A stretch of 64,000 nt of DNA from assembly GCA_942159475.1 (NCBI GenBank), contig OW804095.1, positions 63,640,773 through 63,704,772 on the forward strand, read 5' to 3'. This DNA comes from Sthenelais limicola (Eukaryota > Annelida > Polychaeta > Phyllodocida > Sigalionidae). The position numbers and the translations under genes were made by a program. Below the pieces are notes generated by a model. That model worked only from the letters and a program-made list of their open reading frames with translations. It was not told the origin of the DNA and did not search any database. Below are positions 1-12,310 of the stretch, in pieces. Position 1 is the stretch's first letter. Each line of letters starts with the position of its first letter.

Positions 1-1682
1 TGTATTGAGCAATTTAATGAACCCCTTCAGATTGAGTCATGTTATAGTATCTCTAAAACATGACTTAGGTTTATTCGCTGTTCACTATAGGTTGTGTAAA
101 CAATCGGTTGAAAGACAAATACTTTAGACTTCCCAACGGCACAGGCCCCCAATAAGCTAACACCAATTTCATTTAGGGGAATCTTTGGAAGTTCTCCATT
201 CAATTATTTGTTGTCCAACTTAGTCTATTGCACTCAAGAGTCAATGTAGAACACAAATCTTTTACAAGGTCCTTATCCTGTCATTATTTATTTGCCTGAA
301 AGGGCGGGAAGAGAATAAAGGTTCGTCTATTAGTAAACATTTAACATAGTGATCTCTTAATCCACATAAAGTATTCTTTACCGTGTTCAGTGTTTATTTG
401 AAGGATCTGGTTTTATTTAACCACAAATTAGTTTCTTATTTGTCAGTAGAGGTTATCAGCGAGTCCTAAGAGTGTGCTGGCTTTGCAGTGAAAACAGCGC
501 ACGATTAAGCCAGCCTTACAGAAAAGCGACAGGATAAATCACGGCCACAAACGTCAACTGTGGTCATACGAAATTAGATAGGGTACCGGTGATATAGGGC
601 CTGCAATGAACAAGACAAACGTAGCATTTTTGACAGGAGTTTTTTTAAGTTGCAGGAGTACTGTAAGAAGACACTATATTTTAGCATCATAATAATATCA
701 TAAAACAGGTAAGGAAATTCATTTGATAGCATTTCACTTGTTGTATTGTAGCCTATATTATGCATACGGTTGCATACCTCAAAATAGGCTAGGCCTATAA
801 GATATCAGATTTCTGCGCTTAATAGTATATCGCTTTAGTAAGCCTATAGCATATTCTTATATGTGTCTATATATACCTTTCAGCCTTTTCAAAAATCGTT
901 TGATACCCCTCTATGAATACAAAATTGGCAAACGTTCTTCGTCTGTTATTATTTGGACAATATTCTATAAGTTACTGGACTTGTAAAGTGACTCAAGAAT
1001 CATAGAACGCCACGTAAGCCTATTTATAGTAAATTAGGCGAACTTCGAAATTGATTAGATTTAACATAACAATGTTACCAATGATGTTTGTCCATCGGTC
1101 AGACCTTTGCATTCTCACACATAGGCCTATTATCAATACCCATTTATGCTTTAGCCTAATTTGATAGGCCTACCAAATTTTATTAGGCTATTTTGATTAG
1201 ACCTATTTATTGTAGTATTTCTGTCGTTATGTTATTATCATAAAAATTTGTATATCAAATCAGGTGTTCTGAGAATGACCGCATTCAATTCTTTACTCTG
1301 AATAAAGTATTCAAACTATAGCCTGTATGTATAAAGTCGACCTTCTGAAAGTGGACGTCGGCTTTAGTGAATTTCATTTAGTGAAGAGTATTTGCCATTG
1401 TTAATTAGGCCTAACGTAGGCTTATATGAAAATACATGAAAAATTGTAGCAAAATCCACTCGTTAGATCTATAATAGGCTAGCGTAGGCCTAGCCTATTG
1501 ATTGTTTATAAAACTATGAAATCATCTAGTTTTTGATTGATTTAACAGAACGTCCTGGCCTGGAGAGCAAGAGCACCAGTGAAACGGTGACATAGGCCTA
1601 TTATTCATGGGCCTATTCATGGACGCCTAGGATAAACCTAATCTAGGCCTACCGTTTGAAAACTTAACATTCAGAGGTAAAA
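1..1682. other. Non-coding upstream region
   Basis: No convincing coding region is seen. The stretch is AT-rich and carries many copies of the palindrome TAGGCCTA or one-base variants, for example near 1121, 1163, 1406, 1484, 1592 and 1644. These continue past the following gene. A weak 3' splice-site-like sequence (CTTAACATTCAG) ends about 7 bases before the ATG at 1683, so part of this stretch could be a 5' intron of that gene. Confidence 0.5.
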
Positions 1683-2222
1683 ATGGCCGCCAATACTCCA
1701 ACTGTCATTGAACCGCCTCGAATCCTTTTGTTTCATGACAAAACTTTGAAAAACCTTAAAGAAATGACCTCGGAAACAGACACGGAAATACTCACCTTCA
1801 AAGTGTCCGGGGGAATCAGCGACGTCACACACAAAATGATCAACGTCATAACGGAAAATACGTACAGACCGAATGACATCATATGCGTTCACGTTGGATG
1901 GAGTAATGTGACGTCAGAACCGACGCCATGCACGTTAAAGCGCATTCGTAGTCTGGAGGAAGTACTCACGTCGCTGGATACACAAATGGTGGTTCTTTCA
2001 AGTGTAGTGAAGAGAAAGGTAGTGCGCTATTTTGCCCCAACAGAAAATTTGAATATGGCTCTACGACGTTTGAGTGAAAGAAAACGATGGAGCTATGTTG
2101 ACAACGGCGACGTTCGGGGCGATGACTTAAAGGAGGATGGGGAATCGCTGAATAAGAAGGGACATACAAAAATACATAGAAATATTCTAAAATGTATTGA
2201 AGAAATGACATCGACTGATTGA
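1683..2222 (+). CDS. SGNH-hydrolase-like protein lacking catalytic residues
   Basis: Single-exon frame of 179 residues with a good start context (AAAATGG). The order of segments follows the small SGNH/GDSL fold. A first strand ends in FHDK (residues 17-20, where active members have GDS). A glycine turn SGGI lies at 42-45. The strand VHVGWSN (69-75) sits where GxND would be. A strand VVLSSV follows. The C-terminal DGESLNKKGH (152-161) sits where DGxHLN would be. Residues aligning with the catalytic Ser, Asn and His are Lys20, Ser74 and Ser155; Asp152 is kept. A role as a hydrolase is therefore unlikely; a binding or scaffold role is possible. Such domains occur in retroelement-encoded proteins of invertebrates, so domestication of a retroelement ORF is an alternative origin. 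No signal peptide or membrane segment is seen. AATAAA occurs at 3131-3136. Fold assignment is by eye. Confidence 0.6.
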   Translation: MAANTPTVIEPPRILLFHDKTLKNLKEMTSETDTEILTFKVSGGISDVTHKMINVITENTYRPNDIICVHVGWSNVTSEPTPCTLKRIRSLEEVLTSLDTQMVVLSSVVKRKVVRYFAPTENLNMALRRLSERKRWSYVDNGDVRGDDLKEDGESLNKKGHTKIHRNILKCIEEMTSTD

Positions 2223-2860
2223 TCCAGAAAGAGATTGTGTCCACTCTTTGATGACTATTTACCGTTCTATGTTTCTATGTTGTCTATATAAAGGAGGCAT
2301 AGGCCTAGCCTATTCAATGAATTAAGCCCTACGGTAGCAGGTAGGCCTAAGGCAGTTTCCGGATGGAATCTCCGACACAACAAAGGCCATTGTAAATGCC
2401 CGATGACGGGTTATGTTTTCATATACTACTTACATATTAGTCTATTACAATCGACCCATGCCCACATAGGCTCATGTAGGGCTGTAGACTACTTAGGCCT
2501 ACATGTTCATAGTTAGGCCTATACCTATATTTAGGATATGTCTGGGCCTTTTGGGACCCCCATATAGGCCTACCGGTCACTAATAATTGGTCGACGATCT
2601 GCCTGTGAATTGGTTGGCGGTATAGAGAAGCAATAGTGATCACTTTGCTAAAACAGGTAGGCCTAAACTATGGATTTTGTCAATCAAAATGTGACGGGAC
2701 CACTTCAATCATGTTAAATGAATGTCGATGTGAACGTTTCCTTTCCATGCATGAAGTGCGTGAAATTGAAAAGATGTTTTTGTCAATATTGTTTGTGTTA
2801 ATGAAAGAAATCAGAAATGGTGTGCTTCCCGATTGGCAATCATATTTTTTATCAAATATA

Positions 2861-2924
2861 TTTATTCAGGTTAATCAAACAGATATACGCTCCCAATGAA
2901 TTGTGTTTTTCGTTGTGTCCTGAA
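2861..2924 (-). repeat. Possible LINE 3' tail, copy 1
   Basis: Read on the minus strand, a segment starting TCAGGACACAACGAAAA ends in CCTGAATAAATA. A second copy with the same beginning and end lies at 43892-43961. The shared 3' end with an AATAAA-type tail suggests the end of an L2/CR1-like retroelement. No reverse transcriptase is attached. Confidence 0.35.
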
Positions 2925-5900
2925 ATAAGAAACATCGAACATCGCGTAGAGAGAGCGAATTATCAAATGAATTTTAACGGTTTCTTTTAACAAATATTCT
3001 AAGCATATATCGTTACAACAATTTGAGTGAATCTCAACCGATCAGAAAGTCAATTGGTTGTTAATCGTCCATGCATATGTATGTAAATATATTGTTGTCA
3101 CTGTCATTAGAACTGTCTAGGGATCTATTAAATAAAGCGAATGCCATTGTTGAAACCGTGGAGTTACTTTTATTGATGAGTTGCTCGTTGCTCTATAGAA
3201 GTTGCTGATTCGTCTGTGTAGGTCTTGGATAGGCCCTAATTATTACCAGGATGAATCCATAGTCTTGAAGGGACGACAAGGTATTATGGCTAAGTATATG
3301 GTAGGGACGAATGAATACAGAGACGACTATCCGTCCTTGGTCAGGGATCGCACTGATCCAAGGGTCTCTGAGAATATAAGTATTACTGTTACTGGGGACG
3401 AGTAGCCGCGGTAGTGGTATGCAGAGCAAAAATCGATGCCGAATTTGTTACTTTTAATCAATTTGTCTTGATTTAAATCGTTTCTCAAGAACATATGATA
3501 ACTATAGAGTGTTTGTCTCAAGGATAGTCATTACATTTCAGGATATTCCACAGCTGATAATGTATCTTAAGTAGTAGGTAAAACGTTTATTTGAAAAGAG
3601 ACATAGCTTGATTTTACTTTGGTTTCCAAACACAAGGTGGCATCTACATACCACTTAGCACACTCAAGTGGTAGTCCATACACAGACCCTCCATGTAAAT
3701 GTGTGTGGTCTAACTCAAGAGTCAAGTGAGTCCTTGCTCGATTAGCCTACAATATTAGAATAACTTCTATTGTTTTACGTGGTTGATTTAGCCATACAAT
3801 TATTTGATTGGCTTTGGGTACGTACTTGGGGGTTTAAATTTATTATTTGAAGTCCTATATATGTTCTTAACAAGTATAGTATCCAGTTTCAAAATTACTA
3901 AACATGTTCATCTGTTGGGGGGGGGCTACATCTAAATGGCCGTTTAAAATTGCCAATTACTCCACTATTCTTGATATTAAAGAGCCTACATAAATAGGGG
4001 CGTGTTCGGTATAGTTATATTGTTATAGGCCTATACAAAATGTTGTTTAGGCTTTCAAATATTATATTTGTCTCTAATGAATACAAAAAAAGTAACCTAG
4101 ATTTGTGTGAGAACATTGTCAGAATATATAATTCTATAGGCCTACGCAGAAATTCTTCAAAAGCTACGCTTTCAACACGGTTCAACACTTTCTTTAATGA
4201 ATCGGCCTGAGATGTTTCAATAAACCTAGAAACGTGCTTTTGAATATGGTTGACCTTTATTATTTTCTTTTCAGTAGGCTACCCCAGTTTAAACCTCTAA
4301 CCTCCTTTCTAGAACTGAACATCCTCGATACCCTGAAAAATAAATAAGTAGCCTAACCCAAATAATTCCTGTTCATAAAATGCCTGTCAGTATACTAGGT
4401 CTATTCATAGCTCTACTGACTGAATAAAGAGCTCTTTCCTCTATTTTATTAATGAGAGGTACTATTTATGCACTGATAATAAGAAATGCGGATTCTCTCT
4501 AGTGTGTTAGCTGGCATGGGTGTTTATAGTAGATTCACATACAATAAGATGAATCATCATAAATGTCACGATACCTCTTAAGCATGGGAACGGTGATTAT
4601 TTATTGTGCATTGGCTGAAAATAAGATGGACTTCGGCAAAAGGCTTCTGTACGTAGCCTAATGTAGGCCTACAAGTGTTAGTTATGTATTATCATTGATT
4701 TCCTATATTATGTCAGAAATAACAACACAAGGAAAATATCTCTGCACTCTAAAAAAAAACGTATAATTATGACAAGCTTATTTGAAAATCTTATGTTGTT
4801 GTTTGGGAGAGAAAAACTCTATATCTCACCCGTTTATTTAAACTTCGAGTACAAACAAACAGGCATCATAAAAGCCTATGGATTATATATGTACTACCGG
4901 TACATCTAAACGGGTAACACCAATACAGAAGAAAGGTCGTAGGTGGACATAGGCCTAAGTATATCAGCTAATTATACATGCATTTTGCCAGAGTATCAGG
5001 ATGTTCCTGAACTCTCAATTGTTTTAGTATAATACATTCCATAGAATACCGAAGCCTACCTTGTTTCTGGAAACTGTCGTAATCAGAAATGAAACTCTTA
5101 TCTTTATTATTTATCATGACACTTCAAACAGAACCAATTAAGTTTTGCCTTAAACATTTTCAAGCGTTGAAAAAGGGCAACTGTCAAGAACAGAAGAAGC
5201 GTATGAATAGCTTATGGGTTAACATGAAAACATTCATTATTATGTTTGTACGATTCACTGTATCACAGAAATGAATACAAAATTGCGCAAACTACATGAA
5301 ACTATAGAAGTGCCTGGGAGATCACACATAAGGAAATGTAGGTAATTTGATGTATGTCAAGACTGCCGTTCCGTGAATATAATGGTGCTAAAAGGCTCAC
5401 TATCTCACAAGTACTAATAATTCTGGTGGCCATGCAAACTACGTCTGTGGCTGCAGGTTCCTTGTCAGGTGCCTGGATCAGCATTATACCACACGTGTCC
5501 CGTGTTCTATGCTCTGGTGGACATCCGTGACATTGCTATACCTTTTAATTCAGAGAAGATCATGTCACACTCAACTCACGATTCACATTATGGATGTACA
5601 CAAACCAAACAAAAAGGTTGCAGGATACGACTCCACCTGACTGACATGCATGTCTTCAACTGGGTAGTGATATCACAATAAATTAAAAAATGAATTCACG
5701 AATGTGTCATTCTCCCGGTCGTTCGTGTCTGTCTGTATCGCTTTCTTAAGATGTGTCCCTTGTTAAATGCTGTATATTGTTCGCTTGAAGATTACAGGGA
5801 ATCAAGCCGATCCCTGTCAGATTGTGACACTCGATAAGTGTACCTGCAGAATAAAAACTATAAGACCTTTATGCTTCATATGAACCACAACAATATGTCA

Positions 5901-7891
5901 ATATACATGTCCTATCCTTTACATGTCCTAGTTTAATACAATTCCTTCATTGTCCGGCGTTGATACATTCTTCTAATTTCTTTATCCTCAGAGGGAATTG
6001 CACACCAAAGAACATAAATTTAGGTGTATAATATATATATAAAAGTCCGAATCGGAATCGATTGATTTCAATAATCTTTGATTGTATTTTGGTAACAGAT
6101 TTCGGCAGTGACATGGCGGCCATGTTTTAGTTTTCTCATTCATCCAATGAGCAGTTAGTTCATGGTTCAACCAATCGATTGACCACCCTAACGCGACACA
6201 TGATATGTTAAATCAAAACCCCCAATCTGTAGACATATGCTGGGGTTTTAGGTTCTCCTTTGTCACACAATGGCCTCTTCGTGGCCGAGTCATTCATCTT
6301 TTTTATCTCGTCCAAATATCCCGATTAGAATCTTGTCATGGAATCATTGTCAATAATGGTAAGTCGAGCCAAGTGACCTCTCTTGATGGATCATTGTACA
6401 TATGCACCGCAAGGTCTTGGATTAGAGGTGTCACCCAGGTGTCACTTTAATGGGGGACGGTGGGGAGTATTACAATTCGAGAACAAAGTAAGTTACAGCG
6501 ACTGAATACAAGCCGAATTGAAGAAAACAATATGAACATTACCAAATGTCTTCAAAAAATAATATTCAAAACCTTACCCGGTCAAAAAATTCGACCAGCA
6601 AAACATCTACCTAGAGACATCGGTCATATTTATAATCATTATCCATGTTCAACCGACAGGTTTGACCTAACCTGACTTTGACGTACACTGGATGCCACAA
6701 GGTCAAGAATAGGACTAGAAAGGCCGAAATTTATTACAGGCGACAATAACGACACTATTGTGCCCGGACTTGGTTGTATTTAAGATTCTAATCATCTAGT
6801 ATGAACTCCTATTACTTTCAAGGTAACAAAATGCACCAATGCTTGCCATTCATTTTTGCCTTGTCCATTCCTGACCATTGCGGGAATATGACCATGTTAT
6901 GACAATATGATATGATATGACAATACACGAAATTATGGAAGTTAGATTTTTGTCATCTAAGATTTGTCATATCACATACTGCTCTTCCAATTCACCAAAA
7001 TTAACAATGTCAATACAGCTTCTGACAGATCCATTTATAAATGTCATGGATACCCCAAGTCCTATTCTGTAGTGGTGTAGCCTGCTGACTATGCGTTCTA
7101 TATATAGTAAAATGCCTTTGACAGCTTCTTCCGCTTGGAGTGCCGCCTTATTATTTCAATGACTGAAATAGATCGGGCATGGTACATAGAGTTATTCGGG
7201 ACAGACTACCTGGGGTATTCTGCAATTGAAGCTTTCAATATGAAACAACTGGAGGTGAGAGAACAAAAAGGATTAATCGGGGTGTAAACTATTATACGCA
7301 CCGGATAAAGGGACCCATTATTAGCACTCAAACTCAAAGCAACAATGGAACCAATTAGGTCAAGATCACTGTCAATCCCGACCATTTATAATACTTATAT
7401 TGACATCTTGTTGCCTTAATTGATTTTATTTTAGCAGAGGTTGTATTTGGCCTTAGCGGGCTTAATCAGTTTATCAAATATCAAACATTAATTGGTGTAA
7501 AATGTTCCTATATGCTTTATATGTATGTGGTATAAGGTCGTCGAAATATAATTATGCTATGTTTGTTCAATCCCTTGTGTCGTCGCTATAGTAATGCATG
7601 CTAGGAGTAGGTTTCTTCGGGCATATTCAGAAAGATTGGCACATCATGGCAAGGCTTCTTTTGCGAAAAATTGGTCTATTCATCGGAAATCATTTCACTT
7701 TGCCATGTCCTTGGCATCTTGGCATTTTGTACAGTGATATAACTATACCGCGTTTATGTGACGCAGTCAAATGGATCGGGAGCTGCAAACAAAGAAGTAC
7801 CTCTCAATATATATGGCATAGAATGTTTCCTTCGCTGATAACTTTCATTTGGCTATGAGCCATGTTGTAGCACCAGTATATATGTTACAAA

Positions 7892-7968
7892 TAACTATCA
7901 AACAACCTTAAACCTCCAACAGCATTTACGGATTATCATATCTAGCAAAGGGGCATACGTGGGATGGA
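7892..7968 (+). repeat. 77-bp dispersed repeat, copy 1
   Basis: Matches 9619-9695 over 77 bp with one visible mismatch (ATCATATC against ATCACATC). No clear target duplication is seen around this copy. Confidence 0.7.
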
Positions 7969-8741
7969 AAGCTATTTTGAGTTTTACAGTCTAACTTTTC
8001 AGGATAGCATGCAGCCAGACAAATAGAAAGATCTATACCATTGGGGTATGTAACACTATTCAGGAGCCCCCAAGACAAATTACAAATTGTATGCCGTAAA
8101 CTTTTTTCTAACCAAAATAATTGCATCGGGCCCACTGAAAGCTTCAATGCGAACCCCACTTATACATGTATAAATAAGAGGAAAATTATTGATTTTATGG
8201 GCAAAACCCATATTTTTAGGTCATTTTTGTAGCAAAAATAAAAGTTTCTTAAGTTTGAGTCAATATTTAGAATAGTCTACCCGGTGAGCCTTGTTACATA
8301 ATAATACAAGGCCGGATATGACAATACGCGATACTATGGCATTCTAGCTATAATATGATAATTAGCATAATGGGAAATAAAACTATTATGTTTATTTATT
8401 TCCGTTTATGTTTGTATGAGGATGTATAATTGTACTACTAATGCTTGTACTTGTCTTTTTATGTGGGTGCTTTTAAATCCCCATTAGGTAGCAAATCCTA
8501 TGTGCGCACCCACGGGGACCTGTATTTGGTACCCCTTGACTTCAAAAGAGCACAGCATAAAGAGTCAAGAAGATTAGTGTTCCTACCTCATACCATAAAT
8601 CACTGTATACGCAGAGAACATGTAAGCAAAAGATACATGTATGATATTTGATGAATTCTAAATTTTGTGATTTTTCCGGCTATGTCACAGATTCTATGGA
8701 ATCGACCTATTGAGATTAGATGAGCTATTGTATTGTAGTAT

Positions 8742-8846
8742 ACTAAAGAAACAAAAAATGGGGCCCTATGTCTATAGGCCTAGTCTATAATAGATTTACC
8801 ATCCAGTCTGTAGACTATAGATTGGGCCCCATTTTGTTTCTTTAGT
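8742..8846. repeat. Foldback element with about 30-bp inverted arms
   Basis: The left arm starts ACTAAAGAAACAAAA at 8742 and runs through GGGGCCC to about 8777. The right arm, 8815-8846, ends GGGCCCCATTTTGTTTC followed by TTTAGT and is its reverse complement, with small indels. Only about 37 bp separate the arms. It could be a very short MITE or an RNA hairpin. Confidence 0.65.
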
Positions 8847-9593
8847 CTAGATATATATTGCCGAACTAGAATCATGTATGTACGTTGATGGTTACCTCCA
8901 AGGGCATGAAGTGCCTGACAAAGAAACAGGACTTAATAAGGAATATAATAGATTCAGTGCCACCTTGCACTTGGCCACTATTGCTATATTATATGTTGCC
9001 TCCTCCGACCTGGCAAGTTAACAAAATACTTTTGTTCTATGATAAAGGAAGATTCCACGGCTATTATCTTTTGGTTTGGGATCTTTGAGTTGTACTCGTC
9101 ACCATTCGGGTCTTTTTCTTGAACCGTAGCCATATATCAGGGCAAGCAGACGGTTGTCTGTCAGATTATTTGTTTGCGAATTCATGCCCAGAACTGTTCT
9201 GAGTTTTTATGCGACTGGTGGAATATGTCATAGAATTGGATAATGACCACACGTCTGTATCTATTTTCATAACTTTGTAACTCACGCTTTATTTGGAAGG
9301 CCTTCGTGAGTCATGTATAGTTGGTAAGGATATTTTATCCTAGGAAAATACTATACAAGTATTTTGACCTTTAAAATAATGATCTGACAATGCAATTTAT
9401 GTCATAGACTGTATATGGATTCACATGGTTCATAATAAAAGTCCTAAAAGATGTTAAGAGGGGTATATATTTTTATTTGGCTGTATACATCAATAAAATT
9501 GATTTCATGATTATTGTCAAACTTTATTTTCCGGCTAAATCTAGGTCGACAAAGGTATTTATTTATTGCAAATGATCAACTGCAACTATAGGT

Positions 9594-9710
9594 GAGCTTC
9601 CATGATATTGGAAACAACTAACTATCAAACAACCTTAAACCTCCAACAGCATTTACGGATTATCACATCTAGCAAAGGGGCATACGTGGGATGGAGCTTC
9701 CATGATATTG
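9594..9710 (+). mobile_element. Small inserted element with 17-bp flanking direct repeats
   Basis: The second copy of the 77-bp repeat lies within an 83-bp insert (9611-9693). The insert is bounded by exact direct repeats GAGCTTCCATGATATTG at 9594-9610 and 9694-9710. Direct repeats of this length are typical of target-primed retrotransposition. No coding capacity is present. Confidence 0.55.
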
Positions 9711-11919
9711 AAGGGAACAGTTGTCACTCCCCAAGGTGCATTACATATACAAATAGTCTCATGAATTCTTCCGCATTCCTAAACAATGCAGTACAGTCTC
9801 TCTCCTGGGTTTCTTTTTGTCGCGCAAGATGTACTTATTATATCATTTGAACCAGTACGAGGAGGTTACATGGAGGTTACATGATACGCCAAGTAAATGG
9901 GCAAATGTAAATGTTGCAATAGAAAGACAGACAAATAAAAAGATAGATAGATACATGGAAAAAGCGTTTCACCATAAAAGGTAATAATATAGATCATACA
10001 CTTCCCCATGAATTGATTGGTCATTGATTGGTTATTGATTGTACCAATCAGGAAATGCATGGATTTTATAATGTATCAATAAAGGAAGTTTTGGTCACTG
10101 GGATAATTACGTTTCATTAACGTAGTTCAGACAAGTAAAAACAAGTTCATCTAATAATGGATCATGTCGAGCAGGTACCCGCGTCACGTCGTCTGGACGC
10201 GGCAGCTGTGTTTACAAACCTAGTCGATCCAGATTAAACAATAAAAAGGACAGAATTGCATATCACACAGGTCATCGTTCAGGATTTAGATAACATTCAC
10301 TTCGAGAGGATGATCAAGCTATTATTGTATTCACTATTATGTAGAGTGAACAGAATATGTTTTTTTTCAATAACTGATCTGATCCTACATATGAAAACCG
10401 TGACAGTATACCTGAAATTACATCCAGAATGTTTTGTCCTTTTTAAAAAAAACCCAATTTTGCCACCGTGTGTTAATTTGGGAGGCGAGTGGGACGAAAT
10501 ATATTTAGATATCTAATCACGGTGTTTCATATTTGTTTGTATCAGTTGATACGGCAAATTCATACTTCCTCTTTAATATGTATGCAGTCCGATGCCGAAC
10601 TGCATTTATTTATTGACATTATTTTCTTTTATAAATTGGTAACTCATGATGTATTAATCAATATAAACTATAAGTCGATACGCATTTAAGAAAACTTCTG
10701 AGGTATTAGGATACAAAAATTATAATTTGTGTTCAAACAGCCAATCATTCATGAAAGATATCTTTAATGAAGATAAGTCCCTTTTCAAGCTCTTCAAGAA
10801 TATTTGTTTGACAATTTGTCCCTTTTAAAAGAAAATTTAATTAAAAACCCTTTTATCAATAATAGTTATTATGATCCAGTGTTTTTGAATTCACTTGAAG
10901 CGACAGTAAACCCTCCAGACCATCCCGTCTACATATACCATGTATATGTCAAGTAATGGTTCAATTGTAGCACGATAGTTTTAATCCTCTGATCTTCGCG
11001 ATTCTTTAGATCAGGTTCGCGCAGAAGACGGCGAGGGTAAAGAAAGGGGTTAAATAATGGCTACATTACAATAGGGGAGGGCAAAGTGTGGGTTAAAGGT
11101 GAATGAAGTCTTGAAGGGGTTAGGGTAGGGGCATGGTAAGTATAGACACGCAGGGGTAACTTCAAAGAACATAGCCTTGGGAAAGTTTTAACAAAGGACT
11201 GTGCCCATCCCTCTGCAAAATCGATACGCGGGTTCGCTGTAACATTTTTCCTGTTTATATTTTCATAGCATTATGTTGAATATTACTTAGATTATTGGTT
11301 GGATATGGCAGGTGTGACACGATCGAAGGGTTGGTCAGAATTATAATTATTTTATATTTTTCTTTGTATTCTAATTAATATATACACAATCTGGATGTCT
11401 TTACTATACTTATGTGTTTTATAAGTTGCCATTATCATACTCAAAGTTTTGCCTGTGTCATTTGTTTGGTATTTTTTTTAAATAAATGAAAAAGAATTAC
11501 ATTAACTGAATAGAACGAGCGTGAAGTGGTGAAAGCCTAAACTATAATGGAAGCATCCTTCCTGTATGGTATTCCTTCATTGTACATTGTGACTAAAATA
11601 CATGTACATGTAGATGTATTCAATAGAATTGAGGGTGGGGTGGTTAGGATGGGGTGAAGAGGGGAGTTTCAGTAATAATTTTAGGGGAAAGATGCGTTCC
11701 CATTTCATCGTTGAAACAGTGCGCAACTGCTTAGTATGTATAGGTGTAACCATAGACGAAAACTTGTCAATGAACCCATAATTAAGCGAGTAAATTGTAT
11801 AAAAGTGCTGGTTGGGCTCGCTTAGATATAGCAAAAAGAAGGTTCATGAATGATAAGATCAGCTGGCTGTTATGTAAAGCCTATGTACTACTTAGTATGC
11901 GACCCCCATAATAATGAAC

Positions 11920-12310
11920 TGTAATGAGGGTTCAAGTAAGAAATTACAGAAAATAGTCAATAGAGCATTAAGGCTATCCTTATGCAAAGAAAACGTTACC
12001 GCTAGAATGGAGAAGAGATATTGCCCTATGAAAGACTTTGCTAGGTAAAAAAAGAAAAGAAAAGAAGATGCCCATGTTGATACATCGATTAAGAAAAAGA
12101 GACTAAGTGGAATAAAGGGTATTCAATTTAAAACAGTTATACCAAAATCGAAAAGAATGAGAGTGAGTGCTTCTTTTTTTTATATAAAGGAGCTAAATTA
12201 CGGAACAAACTACCAGAATCGATTAAAAGTTAGCGTTGACAAGATTGACTTTTCAGTGAAATCAAGTGAGCATCTTTGGAGAAAAATAGCAGAACATGAG
12301 TATAATCTGA
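11920..12310 (+). pseudogene. LINE reverse transcriptase C-terminal fragment (decayed)
   Basis: From 11941 the frame reads KLQKIVNRALRLSLCKEN, which matches the LQKxQNRALR segment after the RT palm in Jockey/CR1/RTE-type LINEs. Farther on, in another frame, GAKLRNKLPESIK ending near 12230 matches the conserved GAxLWNxLPxxIK segment at the end of these ORF2 proteins. At least one frameshift and several stops lie between, and the rest of the RT and the endonuclease are absent. It is a dead 5'-truncated copy. The exact clade cannot be set from this much sequence. Confidence 0.7.

Larger units (their letters stand above)
2223..11850. other. Long non-coding stretch with small repeats
   Basis: No gene is supported in about 9.6 kb. 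The open frames here are short (under 90 residues), compositionally random and unrelated to families I recognise. The stretch holds a possible LINE tail (2861-2924), a foldback element (8742-8846), a 77-bp duplicated element (7892-7968 and 9619-9695) and a short tandem of ATTGATTGGT-like units near 10012-10040. TAGGCCTA copies continue to about 2660 and become sparse afterwards. Confidence 0.5.

Noticed and set aside
1966..2244. 92-residue minus-strand frame
   Set aside because: Antisense shadow of the SGNH-like coding region.
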